A stretch of DNA of 64,000 nt from Paenibacillus pini JCM 16418 (GCF_000576305.1 NZ_BAVZ01000018.1:1-64000), one strand, 5' to 3'; numbered from the stretch's first letter, positions 35,523 to 44,866 are shown. The notes: generated by a model from the sequence alone, not told the origin. Numbers and translations: made by a program.

Positions 35523-35548
35523 AAACACACTAAGGGAGGGAATGCAGC

Positions 35549-36142
35549 ATGGGAAGACATAAAGAATTTGATGAAGGCCTAGCGGTAGAACAGGCACTCG
35601 AGCTGTTCTGGGCTAAAGGGTACGAAAGCACATCGATTCAGGATTTATGCGACCATATGGGCATTCACCGTGGAAGCTTATATGATACCTTTGGCGATAA
35701 GAAGGCCTTATTTATTCGTTGTTTGGATCGGTTCCGACAGATCACGGATGACGATATGTATTCAATTCTCAGCAAGAATACGACAGATCCGAAGCAGCAA
35801 TTGAAGCAATTTTTCGAAGCTGTGATTGATAACTCCATGAATAATGCATCTTTAAATAGAGGCTGTTTCTTTGCCAATACGACGCTTGGAGCTGTCGCTC
35901 GGGAACCGGAAGTAGCCAGCCGGGTAGAGGCGCATTATGATTTTACTGAACAGGTATATTATCAGTTTGTCATACGTGCTCAGCAAAGCGGTCACTTAAA
36001 GAAGGGGCTCAGCCCGCGAGAAGTCGCTCGGTTCCTCGTGAATACGAAGCAGGGACTCAGCGTACTAGCCAATACGGCGACAGAACGTGGCGTTCTGGAG
36101 GATGCTTGTCACGTGGCAATGGCTATTTTGGAGACAGAATAG
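35549..36142 (+). CDS. TetR/AcrR-family repressor
   Basis: The 197-residue regulator has the TetR helix-turn-helix (SIQDLCDHMGIHRGSLYDTF, residues about 30-50) after a MGRHKEFDEGLAVEQALELF start. An all-helical ligand domain with the NRGCFFANT motif follows, typical of the YxaF/NemR-like group. AAGGGAGGG precedes the ATG. A MFS exporter gene follows at once, and an operator-like motif sits both in the tetR promoter and between the two genes. So it likely represses itself and the exporter until an exported compound binds. Confidence 0.9.
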   Translation: MGRHKEFDEGLAVEQALELFWAKGYESTSIQDLCDHMGIHRGSLYDTFGDKKALFIRCLDRFRQITDDDMYSILSKNTTDPKQQLKQFFEAVIDNSMNNASLNRGCFFANTTLGAVAREPEVASRVEAHYDFTEQVYYQFVIRAQQSGHLKKGLSPREVARFLVNTKQGLSVLANTATERGVLEDACHVAMAILETE

Positions 36143-36162
36143 CCTTTCTTTTACCTTTTTCT

Positions 36163-36178
36163 TGAATGATCGTTCCAA
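36163..36178. promoter_or_regulatory. Second TetR-type operator, in front of the MFS gene
   Basis: TTGAATGATCGTTCCA repeats the tetR promoter motif with two changes and forms a near-palindrome GAATGATC/GATCGTTC. It ends 5 bases before the MFS ribosome site, where bound protein would act as a roadblock or control a second promoter. Confidence 0.7.
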
Positions 36179-36194
36179 AAAAGGAGATGATGAA

Positions 36195-37436
36195 ATGAAA
36201 AGAATGATCTTTGTCATGCTTATGATGGCTGTAGGAGCTACCTTTGCATCCCCACTGTTTCCTTTATTTCAGGATCACTATCAGCTGAGTAGTCTGCAAA
36301 TCACGATTTTGTTCGCTGTATATGCTTTGTTTCTATTGCCGACACTTCTGATCACGGGTTCAAAGGGGGAAAGCTGGGGGCTGAAAAAAGTACTTCGCCT
36401 AAGTATCATCTTATCCATGATTTCAACGCTAACTTTCCTGATCGGCCACCATTCCATTTGGCTGTATGCTGCTAGAATCGTAGAGGGGGTTGGATATGGT
36501 GCATTTACAGGGGCTGCATCGGCTTATTTACTAAAGCTATGCTCTGCACGTCAGGTCAGCACGGCCGTTAAGCTCTCGGGTATGACGGTATCTATTGGAT
36601 TTGGCCTCGGACCTGCAATTACGGGGATTGTTATTCAATATATTCATATTCAGCCACTCAGGCTGCCCTTCTGGGTATTGCTGTTGATGCTCTTGAGTTC
36701 ACTCATTGTGCTGGAAACCATTATAGATCCCGATCGCCGTAATAGGGACGCTGATGACATCCATAAGCAGAAGGCAACGCCCATTTCTCTCGGGATTCCA
36801 GCACGGTTACGTTCTCCATTCTGGTCCATGATTGCCTTGTCCATCTTCACGGTATTTACACTGAACGGAATTGTCCTATCTCTTATTCCGACGTTTGCCA
36901 AAACGGTCATCCATACATCCAATCTGTCGGTATCTGGATTCTTAATTTTGCTCCTTTTAGGGGGAGGAGGGTGTATGCAGCTCATTCCTTGGCCTGCACA
37001 TCCCGTTATTCGGATGCGGATTGGTGTCATTCTGATCATCACAGGCTCATGGTTCGTTGTTGCTTCCGGGCAATCAGCGAGCCTCGTTCTTCTATGGAGC
37101 GGGATGTTCATACAGGCTTTGGGGAGCGGGTGGATGTTCCAGACCAGTCTACGCCTCGCTGGACAGTTATCGAAGCAGCATGAACGAGCACAGGTGATAT
37201 CAACAACGTATTTGGCTGGTTACGCCGGATTTATTGTCCCAACCGTAGGTGTTGGTGTGTTATCGCGATTCTTTGATCTGAACACATCACTTGTTATTTT
37301 AAATGTGCTAGCTTCCTTGCTCGTGCTGTATATGTTGCTGTATTCCATTACATTCGCAAAATATTACGCTGAACATGAGCGCTTATCTCAAGAGAACACG
37401 GATCTGCAATCTTCTGCTCAAGCCAATAATGCATAA
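36195..37436 (+). CDS. MFS transporter, probable drug efflux
   Basis: The 413-residue protein has 12 predicted membrane segments and the MFS loop GSKGESWGLKKVLRLS between helices 2 and 3. Motif C-like glycine pattern VSIGFGLGPAITGIV lies in helix 5. ATG 36195 is supported by AAGGAGATG; the frame from 36087 overlaps tetR and is not used. It follows the TetR gene and its operator, which is the classic layout of an inducible drug exporter. The substrate is unknown. Confidence 0.88.
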   Translation: MKRMIFVMLMMAVGATFASPLFPLFQDHYQLSSLQITILFAVYALFLLPTLLITGSKGESWGLKKVLRLSIILSMISTLTFLIGHHSIWLYAARIVEGVGYGAFTGAASAYLLKLCSARQVSTAVKLSGMTVSIGFGLGPAITGIVIQYIHIQPLRLPFWVLLLMLLSSLIVLETIIDPDRRNRDADDIHKQKATPISLGIPARLRSPFWSMIALSIFTVFTLNGIVLSLIPTFAKTVIHTSNLSVSGFLILLLLGGGGCMQLIPWPAHPVIRMRIGVILIITGSWFVVASGQSASLVLLWSGMFIQALGSGWMFQTSLRLAGQLSKQHERAQVISTTYLAGYAGFIVPTVGVGVLSRFFDLNTSLVILNVLASLLVLYMLLYSITFAKYYAEHERLSQENTDLQSSAQANNA

Positions 37437-37499
37437 TTTTCTTGATTTAGGTAAATTCTATAATTTGGGTATATAGGAAACCGAAGGAGGTGCAATGCA

Positions 37500-37655
37500 A
37501 TGAGTCAGGATGCTAAGGAACCAAGCAAATATGAAGTGCAAACAACGGAGCTGAACAAAATGCCAGTTCCAGATAAGCAAGATACGGAATTTGCGAAAGA
37601 AGTTGCTGAAGATGCGAAGGAAGCATTTAATCAGAAACAGTCACAGGATCAGTAG
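37500..37655 (+). CDS. Small acidic hydrophilic protein, unknown
   Basis: A 51-residue frame begins at ATG 37500, with GAAGGAGG (ideal ribosome site) 7 bases upstream: MSQDAKEPSKYEVQTTELNK and then Asp/Glu/Lys/Gln-rich sequence. A terminator follows at 37678-37717, so it is a complete transcription unit. There is no Cys, hydrophobic core or signal peptide; it is likely disordered or helical. It resembles Bacillales small stress or spore proteins in composition only. No family assigned. Confidence 0.7.
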   Translation: MSQDAKEPSKYEVQTTELNKMPVPDKQDTEFAKEVAEDAKEAFNQKQSQDQ

Positions 37656-37677
37656 TAATATAATCGTGATCTAAATC

Positions 37678-37717
37678 AAAAGCAGCTCCGACCCTACAAA
37701 GGGAGGAGCTGCTTTTT
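37678..37717. terminator. Terminator between convergent genes
   Basis: AAAAGCAGCTCC (37678-37689) pairs perfectly with GGAGCTGCTTTT (37705-37716), followed by T. Confidence 0.85.
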
Positions 37718-37763
37718 GAATGAGACTAATACTCCATCGGCTCAATAATCGTAAATATATACA

Positions 37764-38579
37764 CTATTTTTGAACCCAGACTATTCTATCTTTTGATTGA
37801 AACGTAACTTCTTTATTATTATTGAAAAGATCATAACACAAGATTTCGTAGACATTACCGTGCTGTTCCCACTTTTTTACTTCGTATTGCAATTTTATTT
37901 GCGGCGTAAAATAAAATGATGTTTCTTTTCGAGTTAAAGAGTTTTCAACAAATCCGTCAATTTTAAAAAGATCAGAGTTGATCATATATCTCCATGTGTG
38001 CGCTTCCCAAGGCCATTGACTTGCAGGGATTACATAGTAATTAGCATTTACGAGCGGATAATCCGAATGAAGTTCCTTAGAAATCATTATTTTTGAACTG
38101 CATTGAAATATAAGAAACAGAGCAATTAGTGCTAAGGCGATCTTATTCATTAATTTTGCTTTTTTGATGATAATTCCTATGATAGATATAACTAATATTA
38201 CGACCCAAATCACAGGTGTAGATCGATTTAACAAACTGTAGTTAAAGTCTGTTGTGCTTAACGGATAGAATAAAAGGTTACCGTCATCTATAAAATCCAT
38301 GAACAGATGTGCTAGCATAGGCAACAAAAATAACAATAATAGGTGTATGTATTTCTCGGATGAATATACTAATTTAACAATAAAAGCTAAGCCTATGCAG
38401 ATAAATGGAACGATGAGAAGTGAGTGTAAATATTGATCATGAAATATAAATTTAGTTACATCTGGAACTAAGCCGGCGAAAGCACCGATTATATAATAGA
38501 ATAGTTTTCTATTATTAGGACTAATCAATAAAGCTAAAGCTGCGCCCATAAATGCGTGATGCAAAATATCATTAATCAT
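37764..38579 (-). CDS. YdjM-like (DUF457-type) membrane-bound putative metal-dependent hydrolase
   Basis: The 271-residue protein has about 5 membrane segments in residues 1-175 and a soluble C-terminal part. The N-terminal half has HHAFMGAALALL, LVPDVTKF, YLHSLLIVP and AHLFMDFIDDG. Those scattered His/Asp residues in membrane helices resemble the YdjM/DUF457 family of putative metal-dependent hydrolases. AAAGGAGA precedes the ATG. AT-rich coding differs from its neighbours, which hints at acquisition by transfer. The substrate is unknown, and the C-terminal 90 residues match nothing I recognise. Confidence 0.65.
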   Translation of the reverse strand: MINDILHHAFMGAALALLISPNNRKLFYYIIGAFAGLVPDVTKFIFHDQYLHSLLIVPFICIGLAFIVKLVYSSEKYIHLLLLFLLPMLAHLFMDFIDDGNLLFYPLSTTDFNYSLLNRSTPVIWVVILVISIIGIIIKKAKLMNKIALALIALFLIFQCSSKIMISKELHSDYPLVNANYYVIPASQWPWEAHTWRYMINSDLFKIDGFVENSLTRKETSFYFTPQIKLQYEVKKWEQHGNVYEILCYDLFNNNKEVTFQSKDRIVWVQK

Positions 38580-38765
38580 TGTTTTATTCTCCTTTAATTA
38601 CAAATTGCCAGTTTAGCTCCCTTCGTATTCGCATAGAATATATTGCTTTATTAATTATATACTTAAAAAAATGGATATTATTAGTTTTTAGTGCTAATTA
38701 CTATAAAACTGAAAATACAGAAAGTTAAACTTCATTTTGAGTAGTATTAATATATTTGAGCAGAG

Positions 38766-38802
38766 AAAAAGGCTGGCGAGAAACATATCGCCAGCCTTTT
38801 TC
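38766..38802. terminator. Terminator downstream of fumC
   Basis: AAAAAGGCTGGCGA (38766-38779) pairs perfectly with TCGCCAGCCTTTTT (38788-38801). It has T-runs on both strands and lies 68 bases after the fumC stop on the reverse strand. Confidence 0.85.
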
Positions 38803-38869
38803 TCCCTATACAACTTTGAAGTTATCCAATCCAAATTGAATGGTGCACTCTTTGAATGTGGAAGAATTC

Positions 38870-40261
38870 TTAGTCTTCTGTTGGATGAATCATTTGCTCT
38901 GGACGAACAACGGCATCGAATTGCTCTTCAGTCAGGAGGCCACTCTTCAGCGCTGCTTCTTTCAGTGTAAGTCCTTCTTTATGCGCCATTTTAGCTACAG
39001 CAGCTGCGTTCTCATAACCGATGTGTGGGTTAAGAGCTGTGACTAGCATCAGCGATTTTTGTAGGTTTGCTTGGATCGCTGCGCGGTCTGGCTCGATGCC
39101 AATCGCACAGTTATCATTGAATGAACGCATAGCATCGCCAAGTAGGCGTGTCGTTTGTAAGAAGTTATAGATGATAACCGGCTTGAATACGTTCAGCTCG
39201 AAGTTTCCTTGGCTGGCTGCAAAGCCGATTGCTGCATCATTACCCATGACTTGGCATACAACCATAGTCAAAGCTTCACTTTGTGTAGGGTTTACTTTAC
39301 CTGGCATGATCGAGCTGCCTGGCTCGTTCGCAGGAATAATCAACTCGCCGATACCACAGCGTGGTCCACTTGCGAGCCAGCGCACATCGTTTGCGATCTT
39401 CATGAGATCAGCAGCAAGCGCCTTCAAGGCTCCATGAACATACACCAGCTCATCGTGGCTTGTAAGTGCATGGAACTTGTTCGAAGCGGATGTGAATGTT
39501 TTGCCTGTCAGCTTGCTGATTTCTGCAGCCGTCATATCACCAAATTTAGGATGGGCATTAATGCCTGTTCCTACAGCGGTTCCGCCAATGGCAAGCTCGC
39601 GTAGTGATTCAATACTCGCACGGATCATGCCCTCGGTTTTCTCCAGCATACGGTGCCAGCCACTGATTTCTTGGCCAAGTGTTAGAGGTGTGGCATCCTG
39701 AAGATGTGTTCTGCCGATTTTGATAATATCCATGAATTGTTCGCTCTTCGCGCGGAAGGTTTCTTTGAGCAGATCGAGTGCAGGTAGGACATGATCCTCA
39801 ACAGCGATCAATGCCGCAATATGCATAGCTGTTGGGAACGTATCGTTGGAGCTTTGTGATTTATTCACATCGTCATTCGGATGAATGCGTTGCTCGCTAC
39901 CTTGCTCCTTAAGCATTTGGTTGGCGCGGTTCGCAATAACCTCATTAACGTTCATATTCGACTGCGTACCACTTCCAGTTTGCCATACAGCTAGTGGAAA
40001 GTGCTCGTCCAGCTTGCTTTCAATCACTTCATCAGCAGCAGCGACAATCGCGTCCGCCTTTTCGGAGTTCAGTTTGCCTAGCTCGCGGTTTGCAAGGGCA
40101 GCACTCTTTTTCAAAATAGCAAACATACGGATCAAATCTAGTGGCATTTTTTCCGTACCAATAGGGAAGTTCTCGAAGCTACGCTGTGTTTGGGCTGCCC
40201 ACAACTTATCCGCAGGAACTTGAATCTCACCAATCGTATCTTTCTCAATTCTGAATTCCAC
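38870..40261 (-). CDS. fumC: Fumarate hydratase class II
   Basis: This 463-residue TCA-cycle enzyme interconverts fumarate and malate without an iron-sulphur cluster. It contains SGTQSNMNVNEVIANRAN, the HPNDDVNKSQSSND stretch, GRTHLQDATPLTLGQE and the family signature GSSIMPGKVNPTQ with the catalytic flexible loop. The start is GTG 40261, with AAGGAGG 10 bases upstream. It is monocistronic. Argininosuccinate lyase or aspartase, from the same superfamily, are less likely given the match over the full length. Confidence 0.96.
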   Translation of the reverse strand: MEFRIEKDTIGEIQVPADKLWAAQTQRSFENFPIGTEKMPLDLIRMFAILKKSAALANRELGKLNSEKADAIVAAADEVIESKLDEHFPLAVWQTGSGTQSNMNVNEVIANRANQMLKEQGSEQRIHPNDDVNKSQSSNDTFPTAMHIAALIAVEDHVLPALDLLKETFRAKSEQFMDIIKIGRTHLQDATPLTLGQEISGWHRMLEKTEGMIRASIESLRELAIGGTAVGTGINAHPKFGDMTAAEISKLTGKTFTSASNKFHALTSHDELVYVHGALKALAADLMKIANDVRWLASGPRCGIGELIIPANEPGSSIMPGKVNPTQSEALTMVVCQVMGNDAAIGFAASQGNFELNVFKPVIIYNFLQTTRLLGDAMRSFNDNCAIGIEPDRAAIQANLQKSLMLVTALNPHIGYENAAAVAKMAHKEGLTLKEAALKSGLLTEEQFDAVVRPEQMIHPTED

Positions 40262-40356
40262 TCAGATTTCCTCCTTATTTGACGCTCAGATTGAACTGTT
40301 CATAGATATAAGATGGCGTCTTTATAGTATGAAATATATCATAATCTTCCTATGAG

Positions 40357-40407
40357 TTGAAAATACATTTAAATAGAATTTACAAATTTCGGTCGATAGC
40401 TTAATAC
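40357..40407 (+). promoter_or_regulatory. Alkaline phosphatase promoter with PhoP-box-like hexamers
   Basis: TTTACA (40379-40384) and TAATAC (40402-40407) are 17 bases apart. TTGAAA, TTTAAA and TTTACA occur at exact 11-bp steps (40357, 40368, 40379), the phase of B. subtilis PhoP boxes. The first hexamer is off-consensus and the region is AT-rich, so Pho control is a candidate only. Confidence 0.45.
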
Positions 40408-40457
40408 TTGGGCTCTATACTCTGCATGAGAATTCATTCCGAAGGGTGGTAGATTTC

Positions 40458-41720
40458 ATGAAAAGAAGCAAACGGAGTATGGTACAGGCTGCATTGTGTG
40501 TAGGTACAGTAGTTAGTCTTATGTTTACAGGTATGGTAAGTGCTAAGGGGAATACTGGGAACAGTCATACGTCCACGAAAGCGAAGAACGTCATTCTATT
40601 TGTTGGTGATGGGATGGGTATAGCACAGCGCGATGCGATTCGTCTGAACACGGTTGGTGTGAACGGTAAACTGCAGATGGATGACATGCCTTATGCTGCC
40701 TTGCTTCGAACTCATTCTACAGCACCGATTACGGATTCGGCTGCCGCGGGAACAGCCATTGCAAGTGGTGTAAAGACGTACAACGGCGCAGTAGGCATGG
40801 ATGCTAATAAGAAAGCTGTGAAGACGGTGCTCGAAATAGCCAGAGACATGGGTAAATCAACAGGCCTTGTGACAACAAGCCAAATTACGGATGCTACACC
40901 AGCTGTATTCGCCTCGCATGTAGAGAATCGCTCTGCTCAGAGTGATATTGCGAAACAATATTTGGAGAACACGAAAGTAGATGTTCTGCTTGGCGGCGGC
41001 GAGGACTTCTGGTATCCGGCAGGAAAGCCGGGAGCTTATCCAGATCATCCTGCAGAGGATACAACGGAAGAGAGTAAGGGGACGCAAGGGAATTTAGTGG
41101 AAAAGGCTAAGAAACTGGGATATCAATATGTTACGAATAATACGGAGCTTCAAAAAATCAAAGGTGGCAAGATTCTGGGGCTGTTCGCGAATGAGGAAAT
41201 GTTTCAGCAGAAGCCGGAAGGCGAAGGGGACCTGTACAATCCGGTCGTGTCGCTGCAAGACATGACGAAGAAAGCCATCGATACACTTTCAAGTAACAAA
41301 AAGGGGTTTTTCCTTATGGTTGAGGAAGAAGGAACCGATGAGATGGCTCATCAAAACAATGCCAAATTAACGATTAAATCGGGTCAGGAGCTTGATAAAG
41401 CAGTCGGAGTAGCTAAAGCGTTTGCCAAGAAACATCCTGACACGCTCGTACTAGTACTGGCTGATCATGAGACAGGCGGTTTTACGATCGAAGAAGTGGA
41501 TGATAAGGATGAGTCAGGCGATGGTATTTCCAAGGAAGATGGACCGTTCAGCATTGCAAACTCCAAGGATCAATTTATGGTGGACTGGACGACTTCGGGT
41601 CATACGGGTGTAGATATTCCACTGACTGCAATGGGCAGCGGAGCTGAATTATTCCATGGCATTTATGAGAATACGTATGTGCATGATGCACTTCTTCAGC
41701 TATGGGGGATCAAGAAATAA
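40458..41720 (+). CDS. Secreted alkaline phosphatase
   Basis: The 420-residue exported enzyme has a signal peptide (MKRSKRSMVQAALCVGTVVS and on, cleavage near 29-30). Metal-binding Asp51 lies in LFVGDGMG, the nucleophile Ser94 in TDSAAAGTA, further ligands in EEGTDEMAHQNN and ADHETGGF, and the distal His in TSGHTGVD. It hydrolyses phosphate monoesters outside the membrane, with two Zn and a Mg or second metal. It is close to B. subtilis PhoA/PhoB. ATG 40458 follows GAAGGGTGG; GTG 40446 overlaps that site. Phosphate-starvation control is probable. Confidence 0.93.
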   Translation: MKRSKRSMVQAALCVGTVVSLMFTGMVSAKGNTGNSHTSTKAKNVILFVGDGMGIAQRDAIRLNTVGVNGKLQMDDMPYAALLRTHSTAPITDSAAAGTAIASGVKTYNGAVGMDANKKAVKTVLEIARDMGKSTGLVTTSQITDATPAVFASHVENRSAQSDIAKQYLENTKVDVLLGGGEDFWYPAGKPGAYPDHPAEDTTEESKGTQGNLVEKAKKLGYQYVTNNTELQKIKGGKILGLFANEEMFQQKPEGEGDLYNPVVSLQDMTKKAIDTLSSNKKGFFLMVEEEGTDEMAHQNNAKLTIKSGQELDKAVGVAKAFAKKHPDTLVLVLADHETGGFTIEEVDDKDESGDGISKEDGPFSIANSKDQFMVDWTTSGHTGVDIPLTAMGSGAELFHGIYENTYVHDALLQLWGIKK

Positions 41721-41821
41721 AACGTCCCTTGAGCGCTTTCATATGCCCCATTTGTCTTCGCGCCTCCTCAATGTTATTTTAGACATATGATATTAAAAGG
41801 CACTGGAGGTACGACGCTAAG

Positions 41822-42748
41822 ATGTGGGCTGTAATCATCATTGTGTGTGTGATCATCATCGCGCTTTTCCTGCTCGGAATCAGCTTATATTTCTACAATG
41901 TGGGGATTCGGAGGAGCAAAAAGGATTTCCTTGAGGTTGACCCGAACTTGATTAAAATTGAACATCCATGGGAGTCAGCTGAAGGCTGGCTGAAGGATCA
42001 GCCGATGGAAGTGGTAAGTATGAAATCAGATGATGGGCTTCTATTGAAGGCGTACTATGTGCCAGCTTTGAAACCCTCAACGAAGACCGTTATTCTTGCT
42101 CACGGATACGGTGGAGCTGGGAGAGAAATGGCGGCATTCGCTAAATTATATCAGGACATGGGCTATAATGCTTTGATGCCGGATGATCGTGGGCATGGGG
42201 ATAGTGAGGGGAGTTACATTGGTTTCGGTTGGCATGATCGTCTGGATTACAAGCAGTGGATTCAGTACATCATTCAGAAGAATGGGCCGGAAGTGCAGAT
42301 TGTGCTGCAAGGCGTGTCGATGGGCGGGGCTACGGTGCTTATGACGAGTGGTGAGAGTCTGCCCGAGCAGGTAAAATGCGTCGTATCTGACTGTGCTTAT
42401 ACATCGGCGAGGGACATTCTGACACATCAACTGAAGCAAATGTATAAATTACCGCCTTTTCCACTGCTATCTGTAACGAGTCTGGTATGCAAAATCAAAG
42501 CAGGCTATTACTTTGGCGAGGCCTCTGCATTAGCTCAAGTAGCCAAGACGCATTTACCCATCCTGTTCATCCATGGTGATGAAGATACATTTGTTCCATA
42601 TCCCATGGTGCATACGCTATACGGGGCAGCAGCCGGGGAGAAGGAGCTGCTGGTGGTTAAAGGAGCACTACATGGTAATGCCTATTTTACGGATAAAGAG
42701 GCTTATGGAAATAAACTGCGTGGCTTTCTGAACAAGTATATTTCCTAG
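41822..42748 (+). CDS. Membrane-anchored alpha/beta hydrolase
   Basis: The 308-residue protein begins with a single membrane helix (residues 3-25). The hydrolase fold has the oxyanion HGYGGAG, the nucleophile elbow GVSMGGA (Ser166), Asp255 in HGDEDTFVP and His284 in GALHGNAY, so the catalytic triad is complete. The lid and the DDRGHGDSEG stretch resemble the YqkD/BAAT-like esterases of Bacillales. TGGAGG precedes the ATG. The active site may face the cytoplasm or outside; the sequence does not settle it. The substrate is unknown, probably an ester. Confidence 0.85.
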   Translation: MWAVIIIVCVIIIALFLLGISLYFYNVGIRRSKKDFLEVDPNLIKIEHPWESAEGWLKDQPMEVVSMKSDDGLLLKAYYVPALKPSTKTVILAHGYGGAGREMAAFAKLYQDMGYNALMPDDRGHGDSEGSYIGFGWHDRLDYKQWIQYIIQKNGPEVQIVLQGVSMGGATVLMTSGESLPEQVKCVVSDCAYTSARDILTHQLKQMYKLPPFPLLSVTSLVCKIKAGYYFGEASALAQVAKTHLPILFIHGDEDTFVPYPMVHTLYGAAAGEKELLVVKGALHGNAYFTDKEAYGNKLRGFLNKYIS

Positions 42749-42772
42749 AGCGCTCTATCATAAAATGAAATC

Positions 42773-42819
42773 AAAAAAACAGCCAAGGCAGGGATAAGCT
42801 CCTACTTTGGCTGTTTTTT
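42773..42819. terminator. Bidirectional terminator
   Basis: AAAAAACAGCCAA pairs with TTTGGCTGTTTTTT across a 19-base loop, between convergent genes. A/T runs on both sides serve both strands. Confidence 0.85.
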
Positions 42820-42832
42820 GTGCAGCATATAT

Positions 42833-44698
42833 TTATTTGTTAGGCAGCTGTGTCACGTAGCTATCGGATAGACCGAGTAGCTTGAGTGCACGATCGTATT
42901 CCGATTCAGTAATGGCTTGTCTGGCGTTTGCGTAGTTGATTCCATTCAATAGGTACTGTGTTCCATCCTCAAACCCTGCACCTGACATGAATAACGCCTT
43001 ATTATTCAGGAAAGAACCAGTTGGTAAGTAATAACGCTGCGGAAGTAGATTATATTTCGTCTGATTTAGCAGATCCTGCCCGAAATGGATTTGATTCGTG
43101 ATTGGAGCTCCAATTAGATTGGCAATGGTCGGAAGAATATCAACCTGACCGCCAATCTGCTTCAACACTTCTGGCTGGGTAATGCTGCTCCCTGCGAGGA
43201 TTAACGGAACGTTCATCATGTCAGTATAGGTGTAATCATGACTGTAAATTTCTTTCATTAACGCCTTATCCTTATGATCCAAGGAGTAAATAGGTAGCCC
43301 CATATGATCCCCGTAGATAACGATCAAACTACGATCCCACAGCCCTTTTTTCTTAAGGTCATCTATAAATTGTCCTAATGCATAGTCCGCATAATTTTGT
43401 GAGCGAATATAATTACCCACAAACGTACCTTCATAGCGCGTAGGAAGCTTCATATGGTATTTATCCTCGGATATGGTGAAGGGATGATGGGCTGACATCG
43501 AAATAATTTGAGTATAAAAGGGTTTGCTAGCCTGATCCATCACCTGTAGCTGCTCGGCTGTCTTGGCGTACAAGATTTCATCGGATGAACCGAAGAAAAG
43601 CGTATCTTCACTTCCAAAAAACATCTTATCATAGTATTTATCAAAACCGAGCGCTGAGTATAGCTCTTTGCGATTCCAGAACTCAACGTCGTTGGTATGG
43701 AATGTTGCTGTTGTATAACCGTTATTCTTCATAAGTTTCGGCAGGCTGGGTAGTGCCTTGTCTACGTAAGACTGTGTCGCAGCTCCTATTCGAGGAACGT
43801 AAGTCGATGTATTCACCACATATTCAGCATCAGAGGTATTTCCTTGTCCAACTTGTTGATAAAAATGTGGGAAATAAGCATAATCCGCTGCGAGTTTGTT
43901 CATATTTGGCGTCATTTCTTTACCATCTAATTTGAGGTTAATCAAAAAGTTCTGGAATGATTCCAGCTGAATAATAATCACATTCTTACCTTTAGCGGCC
44001 CCGAATCTGAGAGGCAGTGCAGGTTCTTGAATTCCTTTGAGCTCGTTAATAGATGCTTGCGATATATGTTGTAGCGGAGTGATCTGTGCTTTATTTTTGG
44101 AAAATATGGTGTAAACCTCATAATTAAGAATGCCCATCTGTTGGGACTTCTTAATTTCATTCATGCTGGCTCTGTTCGGCATAATATTAAATAGGCAGAC
44201 GGACAAGCACAGAATGAACAGTACTAACACGACAGCGCGTTTACCTTTGTAGGCTGCGATCTTCCTTTTCCAATCATATGCTCTGCGTTTACGTATCTGC
44301 AGATAGAATAGCACAATAATATCGACAAAGATCAGTAAATAGTATGGATCCATCAGTGAGAAAACACTGTTACGGACGGCGGTCACTTGATTTACCTGTT
44401 CTAGTGCATGATAGGTGACGATGACACCGTAATACTTGAAATACATAATCACAGCAAAGAAAATGGCCGTAATGAGTAAATTTACAATCGTGTATGACAT
44501 GAGCTTACGTTTCGAAGCAAACCATTCAATGATGCTGAATAGCAACCAGATAAAAGGAACTTCAGTAAGAAGTATCTTCCATGGAAACCAGTCACCGAAC
44601 GTTACAGCCCAGGCTAGATAACCTTTTAACAATAAAAGCAGGGTAAATAGAACAAAGGGCTTCTGAATGAAGCTTTTACAAGAGGACCATGACAACAT
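42833..44698 (-). CDS. LtaS-type lipoteichoic acid synthase / phosphoglycerol transferase
   Basis: The 621-residue protein has five N-terminal membrane helices (residues about 10-165) and a large extracellular sulfatase-fold domain. The catalytic Thr is in GQGNTSDAEYV (near residue 288); further metal ligands include QLESFQ, HTNDVEFWNR and YGDHMGL. Such enzymes transfer glycerol-phosphate from phosphatidylglycerol to build the lipoteichoic acid chain, using Mn2+. GGAGGGAAGG supports ATG 44698; the longer frame to 44749 includes that site. Gram-positive genomes carry several paralogues (LtaS, YfnI, YqgS, YvgJ), and I cannot say which this is. Confidence 0.88.
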   Translation of the reverse strand: MLSWSSCKSFIQKPFVLFTLLLLLKGYLAWAVTFGDWFPWKILLTEVPFIWLLFSIIEWFASKRKLMSYTIVNLLITAIFFAVIMYFKYYGVIVTYHALEQVNQVTAVRNSVFSLMDPYYLLIFVDIIVLFYLQIRKRRAYDWKRKIAAYKGKRAVVLVLFILCLSVCLFNIMPNRASMNEIKKSQQMGILNYEVYTIFSKNKAQITPLQHISQASINELKGIQEPALPLRFGAAKGKNVIIIQLESFQNFLINLKLDGKEMTPNMNKLAADYAYFPHFYQQVGQGNTSDAEYVVNTSTYVPRIGAATQSYVDKALPSLPKLMKNNGYTTATFHTNDVEFWNRKELYSALGFDKYYDKMFFGSEDTLFFGSSDEILYAKTAEQLQVMDQASKPFYTQIISMSAHHPFTISEDKYHMKLPTRYEGTFVGNYIRSQNYADYALGQFIDDLKKKGLWDRSLIVIYGDHMGLPIYSLDHKDKALMKEIYSHDYTYTDMMNVPLILAGSSITQPEVLKQIGGQVDILPTIANLIGAPITNQIHFGQDLLNQTKYNLLPQRYYLPTGSFLNNKALFMSGAGFEDGTQYLLNGINYANARQAITESEYDRALKLLGLSDSYVTQLPNK

Positions 44699-44866
44699 AT
44701 TGACCTTCCCTCCATATGTAGAAAAACGAATCATGTATAGGGTGAACATGCTCTTTAAATAAGTATGCCCCGCTATATTAGAGAAGTCAAAAAAGTATGG
44801 AATTCGTGCCTAAGCAGATAAATAGCCTTGTTAGAAGATATTCGGAGGATATGGGAAGCCGAAAAA

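Noticed and set aside
36650..37111. 153-residue reverse frame inside the MFS gene
   Set aside because: Antisense shadow of membrane-helix codons; no ribosome site or family.
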